Assembly: GCF_039523335.1 (NCBI RefSeq)
Contig: NZ_BAAAFC010000001.1
Span: forward strand, 868,001-932,000
Length of the DNA stretch: 64,000 bases
Source: Marinobacter szutsaonensis
Lineage (GTDB): Bacteria; Pseudomonadota; Gammaproteobacteria; Pseudomonadales; Oleiphilaceae
Direction of reading: 5' to 3'
The position numbers and the translations under genes were made by a program. The notes beneath the pieces are model-generated. The model did no database searches and was not told the origin of the DNA. It saw nothing but the letters and a program-made list of their open reading frames with translations. Of the stretch, positions 1 through 7,924 are shown piece after piece. Within the stretch, counting starts at the first letter, position 1; each line of letters begins with the position of its first letter.

Positions 1-1
1 C

Positions 2-640
2 ACCCAACGGTTCTGCCCCGCCGGCATCCCGCAACACATCGTTCAACGCGGCAACAACCGCCAGGTCATCTTCCGCGGACACAGCGATCAGGCCTTCTAT
101 ACAAATCTGATGAAAAACTACGCCGAAGAGCACGGCGTGTCTCTGCATGCCTGGGTATTAATGGACAACCACGTCCACTTTCTGGCCACACCGGAAACCG
201 ATAAAAGCATTTCATTATTCATGCAGGCCATCGGCCGACGATATGTCCGCTACTTCAACAGACGATATGACCGCACTGGCAGTTTATGGGAAGGCCGGTT
301 TCGATCCTGCCTGGTGGATTCAGAAAACTACCTGCTTACCTGCCAGCGCTATATTGAGTTGAACCCGGTCAATGCGGGTATGGTAAATAATCCGGAAGAT
401 CACTGGTGGTCCAGTTACCAATGTCACGGGCTGGGCAAAAACAGTGAAATGCACCAGCCGCATCCGCTTTATCTGGACCTGGATAAAAACCCGAGAGAAC
501 GACTCCGCCAATACCGGCAATTATTTGCCCGGCCGATGGAAGAAAAAACGAAAGAGTTAATGCGGAGAACGGTAAATGGCGGGAAGGTTTTGGGGTCGGC
601 GGGGTTTAAGAAAGAAATTGCGATGAAATATGGAATTTAA
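2..640 (+). mobile_element. REP-associated tyrosine transposase (RAYT), 5' truncated by window edge
   Basis: The frame is open from base 2, and codons before the first ATG (110) encode the typical RAYT start (FCPAGIPQHIVQRGNNRQ), so the true start lies outside the window. The HUH nuclease motif reads DNHVHF, and the usual RAYT helix RYIELNPVNAGMV with its candidate nucleophilic tyrosine follows. The family is single-copy, lacks IS-type ends, and is known to act on REP palindromes. Three palindromes of the family spread through this window lie directly downstream (668-803). Family assignment is firm; the link to these particular repeats is inferred from proximity. Confidence 0.93.
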
Positions 641-667
641 GTTTAACTAAAGAGGTTGGTCCAAGAC

Positions 668-697
668 GGGGTCAGATGAAAGCTTTCATCAGACCCC
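668..697 (+). repeat. Palindromic repeat, GATGAA subfamily, orientation F
   Basis: 30 bp with arms GGGGTCAGATGAA / TTCATCAGACCCC and one central A:A mismatch pair that sets the orientation. It forms an inverted pair with the next element, 11 bp away. It matches the reverse complement of the copy at 61517-61546 exactly. Confidence 0.93.
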
Positions 698-708
698 ACC
701 CTAACTCA

Positions 709-738
709 GGGGTCTGAAGAGTTTACTCTTCTGACCCC
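709..738 (-). repeat. Palindromic repeat, GAAGAA subfamily, orientation R
   Basis: 30 bp; arms GGGGTCTGAAGAG / CTCTTCTGACCCC. It is the second half of an F-R inverted pair, resembling a REP doublet (BIME). Confidence 0.92.
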
Positions 739-773
739 ATCTTAATGCCTGACTCTAATCCAAAATTCAACTC

Positions 774-803
774 GGGGTCAGAAGAATAAATTCTTCAGAC
801 CCC
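774..803 (+). repeat. Palindromic repeat, GAAGAA subfamily, orientation F
   Basis: 30 bp; arms GGGGTCAGAAGAA / TTCTTCAGACCCC. It lies 10 bp beyond the mvaT stop and may fold as a 3' hairpin of that transcript. It is identical to the reverse complement of the copy at 32042-32071. Confidence 0.93.
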
Positions 804-813
804 TGTGCTTAAA

Positions 814-1182
814 TCAATCCTGCTGCCAGCTCTGCACAGCTTCCTTACCATACTTCTCCCGCCACTCATTCAGAGTCTTGTGGTTACCCCCACGGGTTTT
901 AACCACTTCACCGGTATGCGGGTTCTTGTAGGTCTTCATCGGGCGCTTCGGGCGGCTGCCAGCGGCGGCTTCGGCTTTGGTGCCGGCGATGGAAGGATCA
1001 ATGGCAGAAAGAATCTGCAGTACATCCTTCGGAGACTTGTCATACTCCTTCATCAAATCGCGAACCTTGTTTTCAAAGTCCAGCTCCTTTTTCAGGGCCT
1101 GGTCTTTTTCGAGCTTCTCCAGCTCGGCTGCAAGCTTTTCCATAAGCTGTTTTTTCTGGTAGTAATCGTTAATCTTTGCCAT
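814..1182 (-). CDS. mvaT: MvaT-family H-NS-like nucleoid protein
   Basis: This 122-aa protein starts MAKINDYYQKK. It has an N-terminal coiled coil (about residues 8-60, rich in Glu, Lys and Leu) for oligomerisation, a linker, and the C-terminal AT-hook-like DNA-binding domain of MvaT/MvaU proteins (KTYKNPHTGEVVKTRGGNHKTL). The family silences AT-rich and horizontally acquired DNA in pseudomonads and relatives. The gene has its own sigma-70-like promoter and is separated from tviB by a terminator, so it is monocistronic. It borders a large AT-rich polysaccharide cluster, a plausible target, though nothing here proves regulation. Family identity is near certain; choosing mvaT over mvaU is a guess. 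Confidence 0.93.
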   Translation of the reverse strand: MAKINDYYQKKQLMEKLAAELEKLEKDQALKKELDFENKVRDLMKEYDKSPKDVLQILSAIDPSIAGTKAEAAAGSRPKRPMKTYKNPHTGEVVKTRGGNHKTLNEWREKYGKEAVQSWQQD

Positions 1183-1246
1183 GGAATCAAAAACCTTATT
1201 TGAAGAAGGGTTTTAAAAAAAGGGAATTGACCAGAAGTCGCCAACA

Positions 1247-1275
1247 ATAATAGACAAATAAATTTCTATTGGCAA
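1247..1275 (-). promoter_or_regulatory. Sigma-70-type promoter of mvaT
   Basis: On the minus strand, TTGCCA (1275-1270), a 17-nt spacer, then TATTAT (1252-1247). Transcription would start near 1240, giving a leader of about 58 nt before the mvaT ATG. The surrounding DNA is AT-rich. Seen by eye, not tested. Confidence 0.65.
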
Positions 1276-1302
1276 AAAGATTTGTTTAAAAAACCGTAAA
1301 AT

Positions 1303-1327
1303 AAAAAAGCCGCCAAATGGCGGCTTT
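1303..1327 (-). terminator. Rho-independent terminator after tviB
   Basis: A 9-bp stem AAAGCCGCC/GGCGGCTTT with loop AAAT is followed on the minus strand by a T-rich tail (TTTTTTATTTT). It lies about 25 nt beyond the tviB stop, so it ends the tviB transcript before mvaT. Confidence 0.88.
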
Positions 1328-1350
1328 GCAGAATAAACTTATGCTCAATA

Positions 1351-2613
1351 TCAGAGCCGGAGATCGGCTTCCCCCAAAGGAAGCACGCCTTTCAAGTCGA
1401 AAAGCACACCATCACCCTTCATATATTGACGAAGTTCAAAACTGGCCTTTTCTGCATATTCACGATGAGGCACAGCCAGGAAAACAGCGTCATATTCAGA
1501 CTGCGCCGGCTTTTCAATTAAAGAAATGCCATATTCATGCCGGGCTTCTTCGTTATCCGCCCAACAGTCGGTGACATCTACCTTGCAACCAAAATCTTCC
1601 AGCTCGCGAATCACATCAATCACCCGTGTATTTCGCAAGTCCGGACAATTCTCTTTAAAGGTCAGGCCCATCACCAATACTTTGGAGTCGGCAATCGTAA
1701 GGCCTTTCTTGATCATCGCCTTGACCAATTCGGCTGCCGCATACGGCCCCATATTATCGTTGACTCGACGGCCCGCCAGGATAATCTCCGGATGATAGCC
1801 AATGGCCTGGGCCTTATGGGTCAGATAATACGGATCCACCCCAATACAATGGCCGCCAACCAGCCCCGGCTTGAACGGCAGGAAATTCCACTTGGTACCG
1901 GCCGCCGCCAACACCTCATGGGTATCAATCTTCATCCGTGCAAAGATCATGGAAAGCTCATTCATCAGCGCAATGTTCAGATCCCGCTGGGTGTTCTCGA
2001 TCACCTTCGCCGCTTCCGCCACCTTGATGGAGCTGGCCTTGTGGGTACCGGCGGTGATTACATCCGCGTAGAGGGCATCCACCTCGTCGGCAATTTCCGG
2101 CGTGGAACCGGAAGTCACCTTCATGATGGAAGTAACCCGGTGCTCCTTGTCACCCGGATTGATCCGCTCCGGACTGTAGCCGGCGAAGAAATCCTGATTG
2201 AACTTGAGTCCGGAAACCTTCTCCAGCACCGGCACACAGACTTCTTCGGTCGCGCCCGGGAACACCGTGGATTCATAGATCACGATGTCGCCACGCTTGA
2301 GCACCTTGCCCACGCTCTCGCTGGACTTGAGCAACGGCGTCAGATCCGGTGACTTGTACTCATCAATCGGCGTCGGCACCGTCACGATGAAAATCTGGCA
2401 GTCGGCAATGTCGTCCAGCTGATCGGTAAACGACAGCCCACTGGCCGCCGCCAGCTCCTCCCGGGACACCTCCCGGGTGAAATCCACACCGTCCTTCAGC
2501 TCGGCAATGCGCTTGCTGTTGATATCAAAGCCCACGACCTCACGTTTCTCACCAAACGCAGCCGCCAGCGGCAAGCCCACGTAACCCAGGCCGATTACCG
2601 CGATTTTTTTCAT
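1351..2613 (-). CDS. tviB: UDP-N-acetylhexosamine 6-dehydrogenase (TviB/WbpO type)
   Basis: A 420-aa nucleotide-sugar dehydrogenase that oxidises C6 of UDP-GlcNAc or UDP-GalNAc to the uronic acid, NAD-dependent and cytosolic. The Rossmann motif [14 protein letters not shown] is at the N-terminus, followed by the helical middle domain and a C-terminal UDP-binding domain; the catalytic-Cys segment reads [14 protein letters not shown]. The chosen ATG (2613) has a strong AGGAGG site 5 nt upstream; an in-frame extension to 2673 would only translate a palindromic repeat. It pairs logically with the C4-epimerase WbpP at 33.2-34.2 kb to give UDP-GalNAcA. A terminator follows the gene. Confidence 0.92.
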   Translation of the reverse strand: MKKIAVIGLGYVGLPLAAAFGEKREVVGFDINSKRIAELKDGVDFTREVSREELAAASGLSFTDQLDDIADCQIFIVTVPTPIDEYKSPDLTPLLKSSESVGKVLKRGDIVIYESTVFPGATEEVCVPVLEKVSGLKFNQDFFAGYSPERINPGDKEHRVTSIMKVTSGSTPEIADEVDALYADVITAGTHKASSIKVAEAAKVIENTQRDLNIALMNELSMIFARMKIDTHEVLAAAGTKWNFLPFKPGLVGGHCIGVDPYYLTHKAQAIGYHPEIILAGRRVNDNMGPYAAAELVKAMIKKGLTIADSKVLVMGLTFKENCPDLRNTRVIDVIRELEDFGCKVDVTDCWADNEEARHEYGISLIEKPAQSEYDAVFLAVPHREYAEKASFELRQYMKGDGVLFDLKGVLPLGEADLRL

Positions 2614-2651
2614 TTTTCCTCCTGATAATAAAGCACGGTGCTCTTGGCACA

Positions 2652-2681
2652 GGGGTCTGATGAACAGGTTCATCTGACCCC
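2652..2681 (-). repeat. Palindromic repeat, GATGAA subfamily, orientation R
   Basis: 30 bp; arms GGGGTCTGATGAA / TTCATCTGACCCC, upstream of tviB. Left flank GGCACA is shared with the copy at 2712. Confidence 0.92.
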
Positions 2682-2711
2682 ATTTTCAAATCGAACTCGG
2701 GCGCTGGCACA

Positions 2712-2742
2712 GGGGTCTGATGAACTTTGTTCATCTGACCCC
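2712..2742 (-). repeat. Palindromic repeat, GATGAA subfamily, orientation R, 31 bp
   Basis: Arms GGGGTCTGATGAAC / GTTCATCTGACCCC with a one-base longer core. The flank GCGCTGGCACA resembles that of the preceding copy, suggesting local duplication of a larger unit. Confidence 0.92.
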
Positions 2743-2759
2743 AACTTAGAATTAAGCTC

Positions 2760-2807
2760 GGGGTCAGAAGAAAGTATTCTTGAGACACCTGGGGGACATC
2801 TGACCCC
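2760..2807 (+). repeat. Degenerate palindromic repeat plus a 17-bp deletion remnant
   Basis: 2760-2789 has a good left arm (GGGGTCAGAAGAA) but a decayed right arm (TTCTTGAGACACC). 2791-2807 keeps only the outer ends, GGGG..CATCTGACCCC, with the core deleted. A remnant of the same size is at 50539-50555. Confidence 0.75.
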
Positions 2808-2824
2808 AATTTCAAACCAAACTC

Positions 2825-2854
2825 GGGGTCAGAAGAAAGCGTTCTTCAGACCCC
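2825..2854 (+). repeat. Palindromic repeat overlapping the 3' end of the beta-CASP gene
   Basis: 30 bp, GAAGAA subfamily, orientation F. Read on the minus strand, its GGGGTCTGA supplies the last codons (Gly-Val) and TGA stop of the upstream metallo-hydrolase gene (stop at 2848-2846). Confidence 0.93.
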
Positions 2855-4393
2855 TGGGGCTGGAATCAAAACCCGAGAATCAAACCTTTCTTCCAGCAAC
2901 GCCCGAAACGCCACCTTAGCCCCGGCATCCCCATGCACAACCCGAATCTCCCTCGGCGCCACAGGAATCCCCTCAACAAACCTCAGCAAATCACCCTTCC
3001 CCGCATGGGCTGAATAGCCACCCACCTGATGAACCCGGGCACGAATATCATACCGCTCACCCTCCAGCTCAACCCAGCCACCTCGCGGACCAAAGGTAAG
3101 AATATCACGCCCGGGCGTTCCAGCGGCCTGGTAACCCACAAAGAGCACATCATTGCGCTCATCGCCAAGCATTGCCTTCAAGTAGTTCACCACGCGACCA
3201 CCGGCGCACATGCCGGAGCCCGCCAGCACCACACAGGGCCGATGGGACTTAGCCAAGTACTCGACAGCATTCAGATGATCTTCGTGAGAATCAATTACCG
3301 TTAGCTGATCGAAGGAGAGCGGATGCCGGCCGGAACGGACCAACTCCTGGGCCTCTGCATCCCAAAAGGGTTTCAGGTCCCGGTAGATCTGGGTGAAGTT
3401 GGCAGCCAGCGGCGAGTCCACAACGATTTCCAGGGATTCCCAGTCGAACCCGGAGGTTGACGCAATCTCGGAATCCGCCGCCACACCGGGGTCTGATGAA
3501 AAACGCCCGCGTTTTCCATCTGACCCCATCTTCACCTCACCCGAAGCCTCAGCAATAATCCCCTCAATCTCATACAACAACTCCTGCGTCCGCCCAATAC
3601 TGAACGCCGGAATCAAAACCGTCCCACCATCCGCCAGCGCATTCTCAAGCACAGCCTTCAATCGATCCCGCCGAGTCGCCCGATCTTCGTGATCCTTATC
3701 CCCATAAGTACTCTCAATCACCAACCGATCAGCCCGCTCCGGCGATTTCGGCTCCGGCAACAACGGCGAGTGCGGCGCACCCAGGTCCCCGGAGAAGACA
3801 ATTCGCTCCTCAACATCCCCAACCCGGGCATCACATTCCACAAACGCCGACCCCAGAATATGCCCGGCCCGCTGAAGCCTTACTGAAAGCGAGCAATCAC
3901 CCTCGTCAAACACCGAATGCCACTGCCCATAGGGCACCGGCACCAAGCGCCCCCGAATCAGCCCCAGAACCCGCTCGATCAAACTCCGGTCCCGCGTAAA
4001 GCCAATCTTTAGAGCATCGTCCAGAATTTCCGGCAACATAATTGCCGAGGGCTCAGAACAAATGATCGGGCCTTCGAAACCCGCCGCCAGGAGGTATGGA
4101 ATCCGGCCCACATGGTCAATATGTACGTGGGTAGCGACGAGCGCGCGGATGTGGTCGATGGGGAAATCAATGGTGAGGTCGGCGGCCGAGGCGTCCCGGC
4201 CCTCATCCTGGCCCTGGAACAGGCCGCAGTCGATGAGGATGCCGTGGTGGGAGCCCTCAGATCTGGAGGCGGTACCCAAGTCGGGGTCAGATGAAAAACG
4301 CGAGTGTTTTTCATCTGACCCCAATCTCAAACTCAACTCATGGCAAGAGCCAGTCACGCCAGACGTGGCTCCATGATGTTTAATCTCAATCAT
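2846..4393 (-). CDS. Beta-CASP metallo-beta-lactamase-fold RNA-processing hydrolase with two repeat-encoded inserts
   Basis: This 515-aa protein has the MBL motifs HVHIDH, GHILGSAF and FSGDLGA, then the beta-CASP part (STYGD, PAFSIGRTQELL, SGSGMCAGGR, SAHAG). The family is the YSH1/CPSF73-like exonuclease/endonuclease group. It is about 60 residues longer than the paralogue at 51574-52935, and the excess maps to two inserts: residues about 25-45 (GSDEKHSRFSSDP then a Ser/Glu-rich tail) and about 290-310 (GSDGKRGRFSSDP). Both are encoded by 40-bp palindromes in the translated frame and fall in expected surface loops, before DCGLFQG and before the IVVDSPLA strand. Catalytic motifs are intact. 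The stop codon also comes from a repeat. Start ATG 4393 has AAGGA about 10 nt upstream. Confidence 0.9.
   Translation of the reverse strand: MIEIKHHGATSGVTGSCHELSLRLGSDEKHSRFSSDPDLGTASRSEGSHHGILIDCGLFQGQDEGRDASAADLTIDFPIDHIRALVATHVHIDHVGRIPYLLAAGFEGPIICSEPSAIMLPEILDDALKIGFTRDRSLIERVLGLIRGRLVPVPYGQWHSVFDEGDCSLSVRLQRAGHILGSAFVECDARVGDVEERIVFSGDLGAPHSPLLPEPKSPERADRLVIESTYGDKDHEDRATRRDRLKAVLENALADGGTVLIPAFSIGRTQELLYEIEGIIAEASGEVKMGSDGKRGRFSSDPGVAADSEIASTSGFDWESLEIVVDSPLAANFTQIYRDLKPFWDAEAQELVRSGRHPLSFDQLTVIDSHEDHLNAVEYLAKSHRPCVVLAGSGMCAGGRVVNYLKAMLGDERNDVLFVGYQAAGTPGRDILTFGPRGGWVELEGERYDIRARVHQVGGYSAHAGKGDLLRFVEGIPVAPREIRVVHGDAGAKVAFRALLEERFDSRVLIPAPGV
3488..3527 (-). repeat. In-frame palindromic repeat inside the beta-CASP gene (copy 2)
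   Basis: 40 bp; outer arms GGGGTCTGATG / CATCTGACCCC with a longer inner stem (AAAACGC / GCGTTTT). Translated as GSDGKRGRFSSDP at about residue 290. Confidence 0.92.
4283..4322 (-). repeat. In-frame palindromic repeat inside the beta-CASP gene (copy 1)
   Basis: 40 bp with fully paired outer arms GGGGTCAGATGAA / TTCATCTGACCCC and a longer core. Translated as GSDEKHSRFSSDP at about residue 25. Confidence 0.92.
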
Positions 4394-4420
4394 CTACAAC
4401 AATCCTTGTCGTGAAAACCA

Positions 4421-4450
4421 GGGGTCAGAAGAAGGCTTTCTTCTGACCCC
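4421..4450. repeat. Palindromic repeat, fully paired, between wbpM and the beta-CASP gene
   Basis: 30 bp; arms GGGGTCAGAAGAA / TTCTTCTGACCCC without the usual mismatch. It lies 11 bp beyond the wbpM stop, marks the left edge of the O-antigen cluster, and could act as a 3' hairpin. Confidence 0.92.
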
Positions 4451-4461
4451 ATTTTTTACAT

Positions 4462-6387
4462 TCACCGCAGCTGAAGAACAGATGCGGACTTGGACCTAGG
4501 CTCCTCAACCTGGCACCAGACCAAATCCGCAACATCTCCGTTTGGAGCAAACCCCGTCGGCGCATCGCGCAGCAAGGAAACAATACTGGCACAATCAAAC
4601 TCCTGACTGGCACGCATCAACCGGTTCAATAACTCTTCCAGTTCATCCCAGGGCATGGACACTTCCCGCGCCTTCATAATTCGGGGATGGGCAGTTCCCT
4701 GAGGATCATCGCCGATCAACAACTCTTCAAACAGTTTTTCACCAGGGCGCAAACCACTGTATACAATCTTTATGTCACCTTCGGGCCGCTCTTCGGTCTT
4801 TTCCGTGAGCCCCATCAGATGAATCATTTTTCGAGCCAGGTCCGCAATCTTCACTGGTTCGCCCATGTCCAGCACAAACACTTCGCCACCACGCCCCATG
4901 CTGCCTGCCTGCAGCACCAGCTGACTTGCCTCAGGAATAGTCATAAAGTAGCGAATGATGTCTGGGTGGGTCACCGTAACCGGTCCACCATCTCGAATCT
5001 GGTCACGGAAAAGAGGCACAACTGAGCCCGAGGAACCCAGTACATTCCCAAACCGAACCATGGAGAAAATGGTCCGGGACTGCCGCTCGGCCAAACCCTG
5101 GAGTACCAATTCTGCCATGCGCTTACTGGCACCCATTACATTGGTTGGCCGCACTGCCTTATCAGTGGAAATCAGCACAAACCGCTCAACCCCCGCACTG
5201 ATAGCCGCCTCAGCCACATGCAAGGTCCCGAACACATTGTTCTGAACACCTTCGATGACATTGTGTTCAACGAGTGGCACATGTTTATAAGCCGCAGCGT
5301 GATAAACCGTGTGGACACTAAAGGCCCGCATGACAGTCTCGCATCTTCGCCGATGAGCCACGTTTCCGAGCAATGGATGTAGTTCAACATCCAGACCATC
5401 GATCTGATTAATCGCCTTCAACTCCCGCTCAATGCGGTACAACGAGTACTCACTTTGTTCAAAGAGAATCAGCGTCTTCGGTTTATGCTGGAGAATCTGT
5501 CTGCACAATTCAGAACCAATTGAACCACCAGCGCCGGTTACCATGACTGTCTTTCGGAAAAGGCTCTTCGCTACGACCGCACTATCGGGGCGCACTGGAT
5601 CTCTACCGAGTAAATCCTCAATATCCAGATCACGAATATCATTAATCCGGGCCTGGCCTGCCACCAGTTCGGATACCGATGGTACCGTCTGAACCGGCAC
5701 CTCCAACTCTTCGAGCTTGCTCAATAGCCTTTTCCGGTCGACCCCCGAATCAGGATCAAGTGCCAACAGAACCCGACGGACCCCGTATTTAGTTATATTC
5801 TTGGCAATCTGCTCGATCCAGATAACCGGGAGCCCATCAATCATGGACTTATGATGGGCCCGATCGAAGGTGACAAGCAGTACCGGTTTATACTCCGTCC
5901 CCTGGCGCAGGGCTGAGGCAAGTGCCATGCCTCTTTCACCGGCGCCCACTATCGCCACAGGCTCCTTCCTCCGTTGGTTCGGATGGTTCACCAAAAGCCG
6001 GACTCCCAACCGCGTACCACTGACAAAAAGAAATGCCAAGGCTCCATAAATAATCGGTACCGACCGCGGGACAAGCACTTGAAACATATAGCCGAGCACG
6101 ATCAGAGTCAGCGCAGAGGCGAAGACGCCATAAACAATGGTCAGAAAGGCCTTATCACCCAGGAAGCGAATGACAGCCCGATAGAGCCCCAGCCGAATAA
6201 ACAAGGCAATGGTAAATACCACGGTAATCGCCGCCACGATCATATGGCCGCGCGTTGGTATCCAGAGGTCCTGTTCAAGGCGAAGAGCAAAGGCGGCCCA
6301 TATAGCGAAAAACAGGACGACCATATCCGATGCCACGGAGATTACTCTCTTGTGCAATCGGGGCAGGTTGAGAAATGTTTCGATCAT
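4462..6387 (-). CDS. wbpM: UDP-GlcNAc 4,6-dehydratase, membrane-anchored WbpM/CapD family
   Basis: A 641-aa protein with four N-terminal membrane helices (about residues 15-110), a CoA-binding-like domain (VAIVGAGERGMAL) and a C-terminal SDR domain (VMVTGAGGSIGSELCRQIL). The catalytic Tyr is replaced by Met (NVMGASKRMAE, an SMK triad), as in WbpM/FlaA1. It makes UDP-4-keto-6-deoxy-GlcNAc, the precursor of UDP-D-QuiNAc or UDP-D-FucNAc. As in Pseudomonas aeruginosa it is the last gene of the O-antigen cluster, downstream of the initiating transferase and C4-reductase that would use and process its product. Start ATG 6387 has AAGGA 6 nt upstream. Confidence 0.94.
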   Translation of the reverse strand: MIETFLNLPRLHKRVISVASDMVVLFFAIWAAFALRLEQDLWIPTRGHMIVAAITVVFTIALFIRLGLYRAVIRFLGDKAFLTIVYGVFASALTLIVLGYMFQVLVPRSVPIIYGALAFLFVSGTRLGVRLLVNHPNQRRKEPVAIVGAGERGMALASALRQGTEYKPVLLVTFDRAHHKSMIDGLPVIWIEQIAKNITKYGVRRVLLALDPDSGVDRKRLLSKLEELEVPVQTVPSVSELVAGQARINDIRDLDIEDLLGRDPVRPDSAVVAKSLFRKTVMVTGAGGSIGSELCRQILQHKPKTLILFEQSEYSLYRIERELKAINQIDGLDVELHPLLGNVAHRRRCETVMRAFSVHTVYHAAAYKHVPLVEHNVIEGVQNNVFGTLHVAEAAISAGVERFVLISTDKAVRPTNVMGASKRMAELVLQGLAERQSRTIFSMVRFGNVLGSSGSVVPLFRDQIRDGGPVTVTHPDIIRYFMTIPEASQLVLQAGSMGRGGEVFVLDMGEPVKIADLARKMIHLMGLTEKTEERPEGDIKIVYSGLRPGEKLFEELLIGDDPQGTAHPRIMKAREVSMPWDELEELLNRLMRASQEFDCASIVSLLRDAPTGFAPNGDVADLVWCQVEEPRSKSASVLQLR

Positions 6388-6422
6388 TGCGTTTCCTTCA
6401 CAAGTCGGATGATCCCGCCTTA

Positions 6423-6980
6423 CTAATCCTTCCCGGGCACCCTATCACCAGCCCCGCTGCCCGCAACTGTCATAAAAATATACTTGAAATAGGCCCCCAA
6501 GGTGAGGCTCTCAAGCATCTGCTGATCAGTCTGTGCCAGTAATTCGGGAGTGGACATATCGATGTCATTCACTTGAGCCAAGCCAGTAATTCCCGGCCTT
6601 GCAGCCAATACTCCGCGGCTCTCGCGCTCTTTAATCAACACCTCTTGGTTAAACAGGCAAGGGCGGGGACCGACCAAACTCATTTCACCTTTCATAACAT
6701 TCCAAAGCTGAGGCAGCTCATCCAGTTTGGTGCGTCGAAGGAAGCGACCAAAAGGGGTAATCGCTGTCGCACTCGCAAGATGACTGGCAACCGAAGCGGT
6801 ATCCTTTTTCATGGTTCGAAATTTAACCAGAACAAAAGGCTTTTTATTACGACCCACCCGCTCCTGACGAAAGATAGGTGAGCCAGTGTCGAAAAGACCA
6901 ATAATGGTAAGTACCAGCAAGACGGGAAACCCCAATACCAATCCCAGCAGGGAAAAAACAAAATCAAATAACCGAATCAA
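6423..6980 (-). CDS. Initiating sugar-1-phosphate transferase (PglC-like, monotopic)
   Basis: A 185-aa bacterial sugar transferase with one N-terminal hydrophobic re-entrant segment (about residues 5-30), then SPIFRQERVGRNKKPF, KFRTM, TKLDELPQLWNVMKGEMSLVGPRP and RPGITGLAQV, all family hallmarks. It transfers a UDP-sugar phosphate, likely QuiNAc or FucNAc, to undecaprenyl phosphate on the inner membrane face, starting O-unit assembly. The start is TTG (6980), overlapping the upstream stop as TTGA with GGGGGA upstream, indicating translational coupling. It is the short catalytic-domain-only form, not WbaP or the polytopic WbpL. Confidence 0.92.
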   Translation of the reverse strand: MIRLFDFVFSLLGLVLGFPVLLVLTIIGLFDTGSPIFRQERVGRNKKPFVLVKFRTMKKDTASVASHLASATAITPFGRFLRRTKLDELPQLWNVMKGEMSLVGPRPCLFNQEVLIKERESRGVLAARPGITGLAQVNDIDMSTPELLAQTDQQMLESLTLGAYFKYIFMTVAGSGAGDRVPGKD

Positions 6981-7924
6981 GGTAAATCCCCCGAATCAAA
7001 GCATCGCCTGAGGCCTTCCGCAGTGGACAGTGGCGGCTCCCAACCCAGCAGGTTACGAGCTTTGGTTACATCTACCTGCAAAGATCCTAAAAGGCGCGTC
7101 GCAACCGCCTTTTGCCCGACCAATGAAGCGCAAATTGATAAAATTGATGCGGGTACCGGAATCAGATGCGCCGTCTTTCCCTTTGCCTTGGCCACCTTAT
7201 GTAAGAGCTCCGTAGTCGACAAATCCTCACCGTCGCCCGCCAGAAAGACTTGGTTGGCCGCTGCAGGGTGGTCAATACAAGCAGTTATTAAATCAACGAG
7301 ATTATCCAGAGCACACATCGAGCGCTTGTTATGAATGGCCCCCAAGGGAAGCGGGACTCCCCTCTCAATGAGCGTAGCCATACTCCTGAAATTGCCTTTG
7401 ACCCCCGGCCCGTATATCAATGGCGGGCGGATAATCACGACTTCCATACCCGTTTCAGCCGAAAGCTCTTTCAAACCATGCTCTGCTTCAAATTTGGATA
7501 CGCCATAGGCATCCTCGGGAGAGGGAGCATCGTCAGGGGTAAAAGGCTTACCGCAATGTGTCTGCTCGCCATTTACCTTTATCGAGCTAATGAAGACGAA
7601 TCGCTTGACACCGGCACTTGCTGCCTGCCTCGCTAGATTAAGAGTGCCGTCAACATTCACAGCGCGGAATTCTGCAAGCGGATCACCAGCAGACTCTTTC
7701 ATGATATGGACACGGGCTGCACAGTGGATTATCGCCGAAACATCTGCAAACTCGTGTTCTGAAAACTGGTGATTGGAAAGTGATTGGACTTGTATTGACT
7801 TAAAGGGTCCCTTCAGCTCTTTCCTACTCATAGCGATTACAGCAAAGCCAGTGTCTGCCAGGTGATTCACTAGCCTGGAGCCAACAAAGCCTGTGGCGCC
7901 AGTTACAAGAATCCTTCCAGTCAC
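6977..7924 (-). CDS. NAD-dependent SDR, probable UDP-4-keto-6-deoxy-GlcNAc C4-reductase (WbpV-like)
   Basis: A 315-aa extended SDR with ILVTGATGFVGSRL, ISSIKVNGE and the YGVSKFEAE catalytic YxxxK. Similar proteins sit beside wbpM and the initiating transferase in Pseudomonas-type loci, where they reduce the WbpM product to UDP-D-QuiNAc or UDP-D-FucNAc. The order here (GT, SDR, PGT, wbpM) fits that role, but sequence alone does not decide which epimer forms. The GTG start (7924) overlaps the stop of the preceding glycosyltransferase gene as GTGA, and its own stop overlaps the next TTG. Confidence 0.82.
   Translation of the reverse strand: MTGRILVTGATGFVGSRLVNHLADTGFAVIAMSRKELKGPFKSIQVQSLSNHQFSEHEFADVSAIIHCAARVHIMKESAGDPLAEFRAVNVDGTLNLARQAASAGVKRFVFISSIKVNGEQTHCGKPFTPDDAPSPEDAYGVSKFEAEHGLKELSAETGMEVVIIRPPLIYGPGVKGNFRSMATLIERGVPLPLGAIHNKRSMCALDNLVDLITACIDHPAAANQVFLAGDGEDLSTTELLHKVAKAKGKTAHLIPVPASILSICASLVGQKAVATRLLGSLQVDVTKARNLLGWEPPLSTAEGLRRCFDSGDLP

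Noticed and set aside
2614..2673. 20-residue N-terminal extension of TviB
   Set aside because: It would translate a palindromic repeat, and the ATG at 2613 has an excellent AGGAGG site and matches the family start.
4421..4450. Calling each palindrome a rho-independent terminator
   Set aside because: Stems are strong but followed by few or no T residues, and many copies lie upstream of or inside genes, so termination is not their general role.
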